DNA of 64,000 nucleotides from NCBI GenBank assembly GCA_963796565.1, contig CAWCMA010000010.1, forward strand, positions 1 to 64,000, in the 5' to 3' direction. Origin of the DNA: JAKAVN01 sp963796565 (lineage in GTDB: Bacteria > Desulfobacterota > Binatia > Binatales > Binataceae). Numbering within the stretch: the stretch's first letter is position 1; each line of letters begins with the position of its first letter. Positions 24,618 to 33,940 of this stretch are shown here, piece by piece. The notes beneath the pieces are model-generated. The model did no database searches. It was given only the letters and a program-made list of their open reading frames with translations, and was not told the DNA's origin. Position numbers and translations under genes: made by a program.

Positions 24618-25127
24618 TTACTTAGCGGCGCGCGCCGTCGATCGATCGCCCAAAGCCGGCTCAGAAACGAGGTCATTCTCGAGTTGGTGTTTGCGTGCTT
24701 CCAAACGCGCGCCCAGCTCCACTAGCCGGCTTTCCCCCAGGAACCTTTTGGCGTCTGGAAACATCTCGCCTTCCTCGTCTTTTACGTGATGCTCCACGTC
24801 TTCCTTGAGGACCTTGATTTTCATGTCGTAGGTTTCGTCGGCGGGCGTGATACTCGAGATTTCCGCGAGCAGATGTTTTATCTGTTTGTGCTCTTCGTAT
24901 CCCTCGCGGACCTCGTCTTTGACGTGTTCCGATCTGGCCTTTTTGACAGCGGGATAGAAGATTTCCTCTTCGATGGTGGCGTGCACTTCCAAGGCAGCTT
25001 TTATCTGATTGAAAAGGCCTGCCTTCTTTTCACCATCCTGCTTTTTCAGTTTTCCCTCCTTCTCGAACAGCGCTTTGACCGTGGCATGATCCGTTTTCAA
25101 AAGCGCGATGGCGTCTTCTTTTGGCAT
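24618..25127 (-). CDS. Hemerythrin HHE-domain protein
   Basis: 169 aa, Lys/Glu-rich, four-helix bundle. Iron ligands are in place: LLKTDHATVKALFEK (first His), EVHATIEEEIFYPAVK (H-x3-E), the middle EGYEEHKQIKHLLAE, and DVEHHVKDEEGEMFPDAK (H-x4-E). The family binds a di-iron site and may sense or carry oxygen or react with oxidants. The last 35 residues (LENDLVSEPALGDRSTARA) are a variable tail. It is upstream of the 28-aa membrane peptide and the decayed stress gene on one strand, which suggests a stress-related cluster. Confidence 0.9.
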   Translation of the reverse strand: MPKEDAIALLKTDHATVKALFEKEGKLKKQDGEKKAGLFNQIKAALEVHATIEEEIFYPAVKKARSEHVKDEVREGYEEHKQIKHLLAEISSITPADETYDMKIKVLKEDVEHHVKDEEGEMFPDAKRFLGESRLVELGARLEARKHQLENDLVSEPALGDRSTARAAK

Positions 25128-25918
25128 TTGTTACCTACCTCTGATTTTGTATCGCGCTTGGTGCGCGAGAAGCAGTGCGACTTGCGCGACGAGCGCTGAA
25201 ACCAGACCGTTAGGCTGCGCTCCGAACGTTTCGAAGCGACCCACCCGTGAATACTGGTTTTGCTGGAGCGCTCAGGCGAATCGGTCGCACATCAGGAGTT
25301 TCAGCAAGGATCGGGCCAGCGTCGTTTTTGGTAGCACCGGAAATAGATTAGAAACCCAGCCCAAAAACTGTTGTCCTGGCTTATAGAAAGATGCTCGCGG
25401 ATCTGTGAAAGAAGGCGTTTCCTCTGTCGCAGATTCGGCAACCGGTAAAAAAGGTGCGGTATTTATTTCACGTGGGCTAGTGAAGGCGGGTCCTTGACTA
25501 TAACTTCAGCAGATTCGGCTTGGTATTACCTTCACCAAAGGCATTGCGTCCCTGACTGTTGTTGTCCGCAGTATTTATAGCCTCTTTTCCGGCTGGCATG
25601 GCATACTCGTTGCGCTTGACGCGTGGATTTCTGCTGGACAGGAGCGTCGGCCCCCGAACACGTGTCGCGCGTCGGTGGGTCGAGGAAGCATTGTTACGGA
25701 TGTTGAATACAAGGTTCTGATGCGTCCGTTTTCTCTCTCTCCAGCGCTCACGCTTGGGAGATCGGCGTGGGGGGCCAGTGTGGTGCTGCATTCCGCACCC
25801 ACACCGGCATTGTCGATCTGGTTTCCCAATTGCTTTGCTGTCGATTGCCGCGACACGTGTACGAAAAGCGTGCTCGACGGCTATGAACCTTGCTTAACGC
25901 GTAGGGAGATCGTTACAC
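25128..25918. other. Long intergenic stretch, no gene supported
   Basis: About 790 bases of lower GC content between hemerythrin and glgX, which diverge. Short open frames on both strands (for example around 25500-25860) have no signal, motif or family resemblance. The end contains the glgX ribosome site AGGGAG. Promoters for both flanking genes must lie here, but none is clear. Confidence 0.5.
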
Positions 25919-28120
25919 ATGCCGAATGACGCAGCGCCGATCCGAATTTGGGAGGGCGATTCAACGCAGCAAGGCGCAACCTGGGACGGCCTCGGAGTAA
26001 ATTTCACCCTTTTTTCAGCCAACGCCACAAAAGTCGAACTGTGTCTGTTTGATCCAGCCGGCATCCAGGAGGTTCGGCGAGTGGAGCTGCCCGAATACAC
26101 CGACGAGATATGGCACGGATATCTGCCCGACGTCGGCCCCGGAACTGTCTATGCATATCGCGTCTACGGGCCCTATGAACCCGAGGCGGGCCACCGCTTC
26201 AATCCCAACAAGCTTCTGCTTGACCCCTATGCAAAGGCTCACATCGGACAGATAAAGTGGGGCCCTGAGCTGTTCGGTTACACATTGGGCGCCGAAGGTG
26301 ACGACCTCACGTTCGATGAGCGAGATAGCGCCCCGCTCATGCCGAAGTGCGTAGTGATCGATCCGGCCTTCACTTGGTCGCGCGATCGTAAGCCGATGGT
26401 ACCGTGGGATCGAACCATCATTTATGAGCTCCACGTCAAAGGCTATACCAAGCTACATTCAGTAGTCCCCGAAAATATGCGCGGCAGCTTTGCCGGCCTG
26501 GCGCGCCAGGAAATCATCGGACACATACGAAGCCTGGGCGTAACTTCCGTTGAGTTGCTTCCAATCCACTCCTTTGTCAACGATAGCCAGTTACTCGACA
26601 AAGGATTGACCAACTATTGGGGATACAACACGATCGGTTTCTTCGCCGCGGATCCTCGATACTTTTCGGCCGCAACGATCGCCGAGTTCAAGCAAATGGT
26701 CGCTCATTTCCACAATGCGGGCCTGGAGCTCATCCTTGACGTGGTTTACAACCACACTGCGGAGGGTAACGAGCGTGGCCCGACGCTTTCGTTCAAAGGC
26801 ATCGACAACGCTTCCTACTATCGTCTGCAGCCCGATCAGCCTCGCTACTACATTAACGACACCGGCACGGGCAATACTGTAAATTTGAGCCATCCACGCG
26901 TCCTTCAGATGGTAACCGACAGCTTGCGTTACTGGGTAACGGAAATGCACGTTGACGGTTTTCGATTCGACCTGGCAACTATTCTCGGGCGCGAGGCCCA
27001 GGGTTTTGACCAAGGCGGCGGTTTTCTGGACAGTTGCCGGCAGGATCCGGTGCTGAGCCAGGTGAAACTGATCGCGGAACCTTGGGATTGCGGACCCGGA
27101 GGGTATCAAGTCGGCTCTTTTCCCCCAGGATGGGCTGAATGGAATGATCGCTATCGTGACACCCTCAGAAGCTTCTGGAAGGGAGACGAAGGAAAGGCGG
27201 CCGAGATGGCATCGCGGCTTGCGGGTTCAGCCGATTTATTTAACAGACGAGGCCGTAAGCCGTGGTCGAGCGTCAACTTCATAACCGCTCATGACGGCTT
27301 CACCCTAAACGACCTGGTCTCCTACAACGACAAGCATAATCAGGCCAACGGGGAGGACAACCGCGACGGGACGTCGAACAATCTTTCCTGGAACTGCGGC
27401 GCTGAAGGTCCCACCGAAGACCCTGAAATTAGACAACTCCGCGAACGCCAGAAGCGCAACTTCCTGGCTAGTCTGTTCTTTTCGCAGGGGACGCCTATGC
27501 TCCTCGCCGGGGATGAGTTCGGCCGGACCCAACGAGGCAATAACAACGCTTACTGCCAAGACAACGATATCAACTGGCTGGACTGGGAGGGCATCGGTGA
27601 GGAGGGGCGCTCGCTAATTGAGTTTGTCCGCAAGGTGATTCATCTGCGCCAGGCTCTTCCAATACTTCGCCGAGGGCGCTTTCTCACTGCCGAATTCAAT
27701 CAAGAGTTGGAAGTGAAGGATGTCACCTGGATTAATGCTTCGGGCGCCGAGATGGAAAACTCGGATTGGGGGAACGGCAACATGCGATGCTTCGGCATGC
27801 TGATCGACGGAAGAGCCCAGGTCAGCGGGATCAAGCGGCGGTCCTCCGACGTAACTCTGCTGATCGTGATTAATGCGCATCATGATGTAGTCAAATTCAC
27901 GCTGCCACACTTCGTAGGCGGTGACCAATGGCTGACTTTTATTGACACCAATGATCCCGAACGCGGCGGGACCTCGCCTCTAAAGACTGGCGATGAGTAC
28001 GTGGTTGCCGGGCGCTCTCTGCTGCTGTTCGCGGCGTTGACCAGTGGCGATCCGGTTCGTGTAGTATGGCGACTCGCACTTGACATCTTGCGCGGTACAA
28101 TCAAGGGGGCGAGTGTCTAA
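25919..28120 (+). CDS. glgX: Glycogen debranching enzyme GlgX (isoamylase type)
   Basis: 733 aa, GH13 subfamily 11. An N-terminal CBM48 domain (GATWDGLGVNFTLFSANATK) precedes the catalytic barrel. Active-site regions: LILDVVYNHTAEGNE, VDGFRFDLATILGRE (nucleophile Asp), VKLIAEPWDCGPGG (acid/base Glu) and FITAHDGFTLNDLVSYNDK. GRTQRGNNNAYCQDNDINWL is typical of GlgX. It cleaves alpha-1,6 branches of glycogen. Length fits (about 700). The AGGGAG ribosome site is 8 nt before the start. No other glg gene is adjacent, although galU is 2 kb upstream. Confidence 0.95.
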   Translation: MPNDAAPIRIWEGDSTQQGATWDGLGVNFTLFSANATKVELCLFDPAGIQEVRRVELPEYTDEIWHGYLPDVGPGTVYAYRVYGPYEPEAGHRFNPNKLLLDPYAKAHIGQIKWGPELFGYTLGAEGDDLTFDERDSAPLMPKCVVIDPAFTWSRDRKPMVPWDRTIIYELHVKGYTKLHSVVPENMRGSFAGLARQEIIGHIRSLGVTSVELLPIHSFVNDSQLLDKGLTNYWGYNTIGFFAADPRYFSAATIAEFKQMVAHFHNAGLELILDVVYNHTAEGNERGPTLSFKGIDNASYYRLQPDQPRYYINDTGTGNTVNLSHPRVLQMVTDSLRYWVTEMHVDGFRFDLATILGREAQGFDQGGGFLDSCRQDPVLSQVKLIAEPWDCGPGGYQVGSFPPGWAEWNDRYRDTLRSFWKGDEGKAAEMASRLAGSADLFNRRGRKPWSSVNFITAHDGFTLNDLVSYNDKHNQANGEDNRDGTSNNLSWNCGAEGPTEDPEIRQLRERQKRNFLASLFFSQGTPMLLAGDEFGRTQRGNNNAYCQDNDINWLDWEGIGEEGRSLIEFVRKVIHLRQALPILRRGRFLTAEFNQELEVKDVTWINASGAEMENSDWGNGNMRCFGMLIDGRAQVSGIKRRSSDVTLLIVINAHHDVVKFTLPHFVGGDQWLTFIDTNDPERGGTSPLKTGDEYVVAGRSLLLFAALTSGDPVRVVWRLALDILRGTIKGASV

Positions 28121-28649
28121 AGTTTCACCACTATATCCATGGGGACGTTAGCGCGCGCGGTAGCTTCGATCATCAGGCGTGGCAGCGTGCAACTTTGGCT
28201 GACCAAACATCGAATGTTTGCCGGGCTTCTTTTAGCAGGCGCGCCGGGTTTCACGACCACGGCGAAAAGTATGCGCCACTGGTAAAAAGGTTTGGCATGA
28301 CCCTGGGTAGCGGTCGATCCAGGGCAACCTAGTTGATGGAAGCGCCAGGGACAACACCGATGAACACAATTGGACGTAAGACGTAAGCGATCGCAGGAGG
28401 ACCATCTACCTTCATGGAACAATGGTCCGGAACCGCTATTCACGAGTCACGAAACGGCCTGCCTGCTCAACACCTGCGAAGCTGAAGCTCGTTGTTTAAA
28501 TCACCATTTTGTTCGCCGATCGAGATCCGGTTGGTCCCTACCGAATTACGGTCCCGCCGCGCCGAACAATGCGTGTGAGATTTAATGATCTCAATGATCC
28601 CGGGTCTATCCCTCGCGATACGGACTCACGACGCTATGGCCTGCCCGGA
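28121..28649. other. Intergenic between convergent genes, nothing seen
   Basis: About 530 bases between the glgX stop and the phosphoesterase stop. Short open frames have no recognisable features and composition is less GC-biased at third positions than in neighbouring genes. No convincing terminator hairpin is seen. Confidence 0.5.
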
Positions 28650-30137
28650 TCAATTGAACATCTCACTCATGTCCGAAGCGGTTGCGGCTCCATTCGGAAA
28701 CGTCGTGAGTCCCAGGCCTTCCATCATCAGGCGCAGCGTGTCCTGATGCTGATGAAAGACGTTTGAAACGAAGCCGGACTTGAACTTGGGACTGATGCCC
28801 AGCCACATCACCTGACCGCCGCCATTGGTGTTATCGTTGGCGGATTCATCGAACACGATGATGAGTAGACCGTCACCTCCCGGTTGGAACATCGGAGTCT
28901 GAAGCAGTGGGTCGATGTTGGTTTGGAGCCAGGCATCCATCTGTGCCAGAGACCCGTCGTGCGCGTCGTTTTCTTCATCCGCCGCAATGAAAGAAAACTG
29001 CGGAAGATTGCCATTGGCTAAATCTGTGGCGAACTGAGTGAACGGTACTATGTTTAGCTGCTGCGCCGGATCATCCTGTACGTCAGTAAAGTAAACGAAT
29101 GGATTGTGTTTGGCCTCGTAAGAAGTCGAAGAAGTTCCACTGTTACAGCTCATGAACCCGACGGACGGAAGCGATTCGGTATAAGACTTCCACGATATCC
29201 CCGCAGCAACCATCTCACGAACTATATTATCGGCATCCACCGAATGTGTTTCCGGACAGGCATCGAAGGTGTATAAACCTTCCCCCACGGTAAGCCACAG
29301 GTAGTTGGGCAGCGAGGGATGAGTATTGGCAAAGTAATTCGCTGCCAGGGCGCCCTCGGATATCAGTCCGTTGAGATAAGGAACGCTAGGATTGCCTACC
29401 ACATCCGCGTAGTTGTGATTTTCTTCCAGGATCAGAAATTCGTGACCGAACGTCGAGCCACTGGTCGACGGTGTCGGTGTAGCGCTGGGCGTGGGCGTAG
29501 GTGACGGCGATGGTGAAGGTGAGGGTGACGGCGCCGGCGTTGGCGTTGGCGATGCTGCGGGCGTGGGTTCAGGCGTAGTTGCTGGCGTAGGCTCTATGGT
29601 CGGCACGGGCGTTGGCTGTGGCGTCGGCATGAGCGTTGGCTGTGGCGTCGGCATGAGCGTTGGCTGTGGCGTCGGTACGAGCGTTGGCTCCGGTGTCGGT
29701 GCGAGCGTTGGTACTGGCGTGGCGACGCCTCTTAGGACCGTCACCTGTGCCGAGGACGTACCGACTACGGCTCCGTTCACGTCCCTGGCTATGGCCGACA
29801 GGGTGTGGGTGCCATTGGTGGATGTAGTTGCATTCCATCGGTATTGAAGAGTCGGTCCGCCGCTGACCAGAAACTGCCCGTCGATGTCGTATTCGACCGA
29901 GTTGACCGGCGGCACCTGATCGATCACTTGTAGCTGCACTTGCCCGGAAACCGGCGCGTTGTTCGCCGGTTTGACCAAGGTGATGACATCGGCCCAGGCG
30001 CTGGCGGACAACGACAATGTCAACAAAGTGCTGGCGAAAATCACTCCAAGGAGTTTTGGCGTGTAACCGACCATGCCACCGGCTAATCGGAGGTGTCGCA
30101 CAGAGCTACTTCGGCTCCATGTCATACTGATTTTCAT
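28650..30137 (-). CDS. Secreted phosphoesterase (acid phosphatase/phospholipase C family) with Ig-like domain and Pro-Thr linker
   Basis: 495 aa from the ATG at 30137 behind GGGGGG. A signal peptide (LGVIFASTLLTLSLSASAWA) leads to an Ig-like beta domain (VITLVKPANNAPVSGQVQLQ, NSVEYDIDGQFL, YRWNATTSTNGTHTLSAIA), then about 90 residues of Pro/Thr/Ser linker, then a PF04185-type domain: EFLILEENHNYADVVG, YFANTHPSLPNYLWLTVGEG, FSFIAADEENDAHDGSLAQM and GLLIIVFDESANDN. These E-N-H, T-H-P-S and D-E-S blocks bind the metals. The linker is built from tandem 8-residue repeats. It likely acts on extracellular phosphate esters. An upstream frame start (30353) is rejected for lack of a signal. Confidence 0.85.
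   Translation of the reverse strand: MKISMTWSRSSSVRHLRLAGGMVGYTPKLLGVIFASTLLTLSLSASAWADVITLVKPANNAPVSGQVQLQVIDQVPPVNSVEYDIDGQFLVSGGPTLQYRWNATTSTNGTHTLSAIARDVNGAVVGTSSAQVTVLRGVATPVPTLAPTPEPTLVPTPQPTLMPTPQPTLMPTPQPTPVPTIEPTPATTPEPTPAASPTPTPAPSPSPSPSPSPTPTPSATPTPSTSGSTFGHEFLILEENHNYADVVGNPSVPYLNGLISEGALAANYFANTHPSLPNYLWLTVGEGLYTFDACPETHSVDADNIVREMVAAGISWKSYTESLPSVGFMSCNSGTSSTSYEAKHNPFVYFTDVQDDPAQQLNIVPFTQFATDLANGNLPQFSFIAADEENDAHDGSLAQMDAWLQTNIDPLLQTPMFQPGGDGLLIIVFDESANDNTNGGGQVMWLGISPKFKSGFVSNVFHQHQDTLRLMMEGLGLTTFPNGAATASDMSEMFN
29609..29718. repeat. 24-bp tandem repeat coding the Pro-Thr linker
   Basis: Four copies of a 24-base unit (GCGTTGGCTGTGGCGTCGGC then ATGA, read on the plus strand), the first two exact and later ones diverged, encode the 8-residue unit PTPQPTLM on the minus strand. 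Such arrays change length by slippage, so the linker may vary between strains. Confidence 0.85.
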
Positions 30138-30519
30138 GATGTTCCCCCCAAAAGGTCTGAATCCCCACAAAATCCGGATTGAGTGCCGGATTGCGTGCGG
30201 GCCCGGTTTTTTCGATCCACTTTCTACCAGTGGCAAAGTCCGTGCATGAGCAAGCCCCGTGCCCGCGAAAGTCTCGCGGAATCGGGCGATCTTACTGATT
30301 GAGCGCGTGAAGCCGCGGCAAAGGTTACCGACTGGTAACGTAAGTCTTACCAAAACTCCCGCAACGACTCGAAACCCAAACCACCCGGCAGCAGCAGCTA
30401 CTAACCGATTGGGTCTGCGAGCACGCGTTCCCCGAGATTATTTTCATGCTTGCGTATCAACGCGCCGCTGCGCGGCTGTTTGCGCAGCGCTCCCTTAGAG
30501 TTCAGGTCATCAGGTTTCT

Positions 30520-30586
30520 TCTCGCCGAGTATCGGCGAGATACTATGTGTCAACTGAAGATGGTCCGGCGGGCCATCTTCAGTTGA
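30520..30586. terminator. Two tandem hairpins in the 30.4-30.9 kb gap
   Basis: First: TCTCGCCGA-GTA-TCGGCGAGA (30520-30540), a 9-bp perfect stem. Second: arms TCAACTGAAGATGG (30550-30563) and its exact complement (30573-30586), extended by three more pairs around GGC. Both lie between the minus-strand SDR gene end and the start of the phosphoesterase. Neither has a U-tract. The gap 30138-30881 otherwise has no supported gene. Confidence 0.55.
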
Positions 30587-30881
30587 TAAATGGGAGAGGG
30601 GAACCGCGGCGGGCCACACGAAATATTCTAGCGCTTGGCACAATTTGGTCTGACCAATAGTCAAACCCTACTCTTATTTCAGATACGAACACCAGACCCG
30701 ATGTAAATCTGTTGATAATAAATTATCTGCGACAGCGTAATCCACGTCGCGCATCGTTGATCTATTTGTGCCTAGTTTATGTTGTCTCGGCTTCCGCGCG
30801 GGTTATATATCCTCTGCTCTTCTACCTTGCCGAAACAACGCATCTGGCATTTCGAGTTTACGCGCGTCGCGTTCGTGTGCG

Positions 30882-31640
30882 CTAACCACGGCCTACGAAC
30901 GGCATCTTGGTTGCCATCACGGTAACGAATAGGACGTTGGCCTCTAATGGGAGGCTCGCCATATAAGCTACCGCGCGCGCCACTTGCTGCGCGTCGAACG
31001 TCGGCTCGACCTCGAGCGCGCCGCTGGCCTGCGGGACGCCACGTTTCATCCGCGCGGTCATCTCGGTGGCGGCGTTGCCGATATCGATCTGGCCGCAGGC
31101 GATGTCATACTTGCGGCCGTCGAGCGAAGTCGCCTTGGTGAGCCCGGTCATCCCGTGCTTGGTGGCCGTATACGGGGCGGAGTTCGGCCGCGGCGCGTGA
31201 GCGGAGATCGAGCCGTTGTTGATGATGCGTCCGCCGCGGGGATCCTGGCTCTTCATGATTCGGAATGCTTCCTGGGTACACAGGAACGCTCCGGTCAAGT
31301 TGATATCCACTACCGATTTCCACTGCTCGTAAGTGAGATCTTCAAGTGGTATTCCGGGTGCTCCGACTCCCGCATTGTTGAATAGCAGGTCGAGCCTGCC
31401 GAAAGTCTCTTTGGTCTGCGCGAACAGCGCCTTCACGGAAGCGGGATCGCCCACGTTGGTGGGTATCACCAGCGTTCGCGCACCGGTGGATGTTCCTTCC
31501 AGCGCAGTCGCCTCCAACGGCTCTCGTCGGCGCCCGGCCAGGACGACCGAGTAGCCCTCGTGCAACAGGGCCAGAGCGGCCTGCTTGCCTATCCCGGTTC
31601 CCGCGCCGGTGACGATGGCGATCTTTCCCGGTGAGTCCAT
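30882..31640 (-). CDS. Short-chain dehydrogenase/reductase
   Basis: 252 aa classical SDR. Cofactor motif IVTGAGTGIGKQAALALL, DNAG-equivalent LLFNNAGVGAP, catalytic Ser in GRIINNGSISAHAP, and Y-x3-K in PYTATKHGMTGLTK. The loop GRRREPLEATA after beta-2 (Arg pair) suggests NADPH use. It oxidises or reduces an alcohol/ketone; substrate unknown. The C-terminus keeps the usual MASLPLEANVLFVTVMATKM segment. It is on the same strand as the LLM oxidoreductase upstream, 72 nt apart. Confidence 0.88.
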   Translation of the reverse strand: MDSPGKIAIVTGAGTGIGKQAALALLHEGYSVVLAGRRREPLEATALEGTSTGARTLVIPTNVGDPASVKALFAQTKETFGRLDLLFNNAGVGAPGIPLEDLTYEQWKSVVDINLTGAFLCTQEAFRIMKSQDPRGGRIINNGSISAHAPRPNSAPYTATKHGMTGLTKATSLDGRKYDIACGQIDIGNAATEMTARMKRGVPQASGALEVEPTFDAQQVARAVAYMASLPLEANVLFVTVMATKMPFVGRG

Positions 31641-31712
31641 ATACGATCCCTCCCTGGTGGAAACAGGTCTCTTGTTGCGCTGAATCTGCGCGGCAATTCG
31701 CGCGACCCGTCC

Positions 31713-32732
31713 CTACGCCGCGCGTGGAGTGAGATTGAAGGCTTCGGCGAGAAGTTCGTAGGACCGCAGGCGTGCGCGATGGTCGTGAACGACAGTGACT
31801 ATCATCAGTTCCTCGACGTGGAGCACGCTCGCCATATCGATTAGCTGATCGCGAACCCGCTCGGGCGTGTCGGCGAAGTAGCGTGGCCAATCGCCGAGCT
31901 CGCTGGGCGGCGGTCCTGACGATTGCCCCAGTTCCGCGATCGCTTCCTCGGGCGTCGGAATCGGGCGCACGTCGCCCTGACGGATGCGGCGCCGAAAAAG
32001 GCGCGCACTGGTGAGCAGGCGCAGGGCTTCAGCTTCGGTGTCGGCACAGATCACGCCTGGCGCGACCATCGCGTAGGGCGCGGACAAATCCTTGGACGCG
32101 GTGAAGTGCGAGAAATAATGCTCCAGCGCGGCGCGAGTCGGATTGGAATCGATGAAATGCGCGAAGGCGTAGCGCAATCCGACCTTCGCCGCCGCCGCCG
32201 CACTCCACAGACTGGAACCGAGCAGCCAGACCTCGGGACAGCCCGGCATGTCGGGCGAGACCGTCAGGCGGCTGAACGGATGCTTGGCGGGGAAATCGTG
32301 GTTCAGGAAGGCCAACAGCTCCAGCAGTTGTTGCGGGAAATCGTCGCTCGAAAGTTGCTGGCCGCGATAGCGCTGGAGCGCGAAGGTATCGAGCGGAGTG
32401 CCGCCGGGGGCGCGGCCGACGCCGAGGTCGATTCGCCCCGGATACAGGGCGTGCAGCATGCGGAAGGTTTCTGCGACCTTCAGCGGGCTGTAGTGTGGCA
32501 GCATCACACCGCCCGATCCGATACGGATACCGGACGTCTCGGCGGCGACCCGGGCCATGAGAATTTCGGGCGCGGGACTGGCCAGGGCCGTGATGGCGTG
32601 GTGCTCGGCGATCCAGTAGCGCTCGTATCCGAGGCGGTCGGCGAGGCAGGCCAGCTCGATCGAGTTGGCGAGCGCGTCGGCCGGAGTCGAGCCGGCGGAC
32701 ACTGGCGATTGGTCGATGACCGACAGCTTCAA
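31713..32732 (-). CDS. LLM-class flavin-dependent oxidoreductase (MsnO8/YhbW type)
   Basis: About 339 aa from a TTG at 32732 placed after AAAGGG, where the alignment of the family begins (LKLSVIDQSPVSAG). A non-ATG start at 32810 is also open, but its 26 extra residues look unconserved. Family marks: YWIAEHHAITALASPAPEIL, IRIGSGGVMLPHYSPLKVAE, YPGRIDLGVGRAPGGTP and PEVWLLGSSLWSAAAAAKVG. The single-component LLM proteins bind FMN or F420 in a TIM barrel. The AEHH block with no partner subunit fits the MsnO8/YhbW group. The substrate is unknown. Confidence 0.85.
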   Translation of the reverse strand: MKLSVIDQSPVSAGSTPADALANSIELACLADRLGYERYWIAEHHAITALASPAPEILMARVAAETSGIRIGSGGVMLPHYSPLKVAETFRMLHALYPGRIDLGVGRAPGGTPLDTFALQRYRGQQLSSDDFPQQLLELLAFLNHDFPAKHPFSRLTVSPDMPGCPEVWLLGSSLWSAAAAAKVGLRYAFAHFIDSNPTRAALEHYFSHFTASKDLSAPYAMVAPGVICADTEAEALRLLTSARLFRRRIRQGDVRPIPTPEEAIAELGQSSGPPPSELGDWPRYFADTPERVRDQLIDMASVLHVEELMIVTVVHDHRARLRSYELLAEAFNLTPRAA

Positions 32733-32831
32733 GCTTGATGGCCCTTTGGAATCGCGCGAATCAGCGAGCGATGCGATCGGCACAGGCGCAAGCGCCGACC
32801 TCGGAGGCACGCCGCGCGGGCTGGTGAAAAA

Positions 32832-33476
32832 CTAGCGCTTCATCAGGGCCGCCAGCGCCTCGCCCATTTCGGCCAGCGCCTTCTGCACCGACGGACGCGT
32901 CTGCACGTGCTTCCACCACGCCTCCAGCTTGGGCCGCCCTTCCATCGCCGGCTTGGCGCCGAAACCCGGCAGCATGTTGGTTGCGAAAAACATCGTCGGA
33001 GCGAGCGCGCAGTCGGCCAACGTAAACTCCGGTCCGGCGGCAAATCCGCTCGGCGAGAGCATTGCCTCGAGCTGGTCCAGGCGCTGGTTGAACTCGGTCA
33101 GCCGTTCGTTGACGATTTTCTCGTCGCGGCTTTTGGGGTTGAGCTGGCCGAACAGCGCGCGCAGCGGCGGCTCCAGGTAGAGGTCATGAAAACGCGTAAA
33201 CGTCCGCACCCGCGCGCGTTCCTCGGCGGTTTTGGGCAGCAGCGGCGGGTTGGGAAATTTGTCTTCGAGGTATTCGTTGATGATCTCGGATTCGGCGACG
33301 ATCATCCCGTCGGCGTCGAGCGCCGGAGTTTTGCCGAGCGGATTGATCTTGAGGTACTCGGGCGACTTGAGGTTGTCGCCGGGAATCGCCGCGATTTCGA
33401 TATTGAGCCCCTTGTCGTAGATCGCGATCCGCGACTTCGTGGCAAAATTCGAGAGGTTCATGTTGTAAAGCTTCAT
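32832..33476 (-). CDS. Glutathione S-transferase family protein
   Basis: 214 aa from the ATG at 33476 behind GGTGGG. The thioredoxin-like N-domain shows MKLYNMNLSNFATKSRIAIY (the Ser/Asn-type active-site loop), the cis-Pro region INPLGKTPALDADG, and the GSH-binding pair VAESEIINEYL. The alpha-helical C-domain has FTLADCALAPTMFFATNMLP with the N-capping box. It conjugates or reduces with glutathione. A 15-codon upstream extension is not used because the ATG at 33476 has the ribosome site. Confidence 0.88.
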   Translation of the reverse strand: MKLYNMNLSNFATKSRIAIYDKGLNIEIAAIPGDNLKSPEYLKINPLGKTPALDADGMIVAESEIINEYLEDKFPNPPLLPKTAEERARVRTFTRFHDLYLEPPLRALFGQLNPKSRDEKIVNERLTEFNQRLDQLEAMLSPSGFAAGPEFTLADCALAPTMFFATNMLPGFGAKPAMEGRPKLEAWWKHVQTRPSVQKALAEMGEALAALMKR

Positions 33477-33610
33477 TTTCCCACCTTTATTTTTGGACCC
33501 TTTCCGCTTATCCCAGAGCATGACGGCTGGAGCAAGCCGTCCCCGTGCAGGCGCCCCGCGGATCGCGTTACTACCCTATGTCACTGCATCAAGTCACTTG
33601 CGGCACTTCA

Positions 33611-33934
33611 CTACTCGTCGTCCTGCTCCCGCTCGCGCTGGAGCTTGTCGAGACGGTCGGCGGCGTCTTTGAACTCGGCCGCCGCGGCCTGGAAAAGCTC
33701 GACGGCATGGTCCGCGCGCCGCTGCGCGTCGGCTGCCTGCTCCTTCGCCAGGGTGGCTTTGGCCTGCGCGCGCTCGGACGCGGCCTGGGCTTGTGCGGCA
33801 GCCGCCTGGGCCTGCTCCGCGCTTTGTTCGGCTGACGGCCCGCATCCGCTCGCCATCAATGCCATGGGCGCGATCGCGGCCGCGAGCGCCATCGCCGCGA
33901 CTGCGCTGGCGAGCCACACCCTGCGCGCGCGCAT
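33611..33934 (-). CDS. Small coiled-coil lipoprotein
   Basis: 107 aa. A type II signal with lipobox ALMASGC lies in residues 1-31, so the mature part is lipidated at the Cys. The rest is one long Ala/Glu/Gln coiled coil (QAQAAAAQAQAASERAQAK, then LFQAAAAEFKDAADRLDKLQ), like Lpp-type structural lipoproteins but without the C-terminal Lys signature. Envelope structural role is a guess. It is 6 nt downstream of the LLM gene on the same strand, so the two are probably one operon. Confidence 0.7.
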   Translation of the reverse strand: MRARRVWLASAVAAMALAAAIAPMALMASGCGPSAEQSAEQAQAAAAQAQAASERAQAKATLAKEQAADAQRRADHAVELFQAAAAEFKDAADRLDKLQREREQDDE

Positions 33935-33940
33935 CGCGCC

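Noticed and set aside
25498..25929. Overlapping short frames on both strands before glgX
   Set aside because: No signal, motif or family resemblance; the strands disagree and composition is not coding-like.
30138..30350. Possible cyclic-di-GMP riboswitch upstream of the phosphoesterase
   Set aside because: Short hairpins are present but the conserved core bases of GEMM-type riboswitches are not.
30401..30664. 87-aa minus-strand frame in the 30.4-30.9 kb gap
   Set aside because: It crosses the tandem hairpins, has no ribosome site of note and no recognisable domain.
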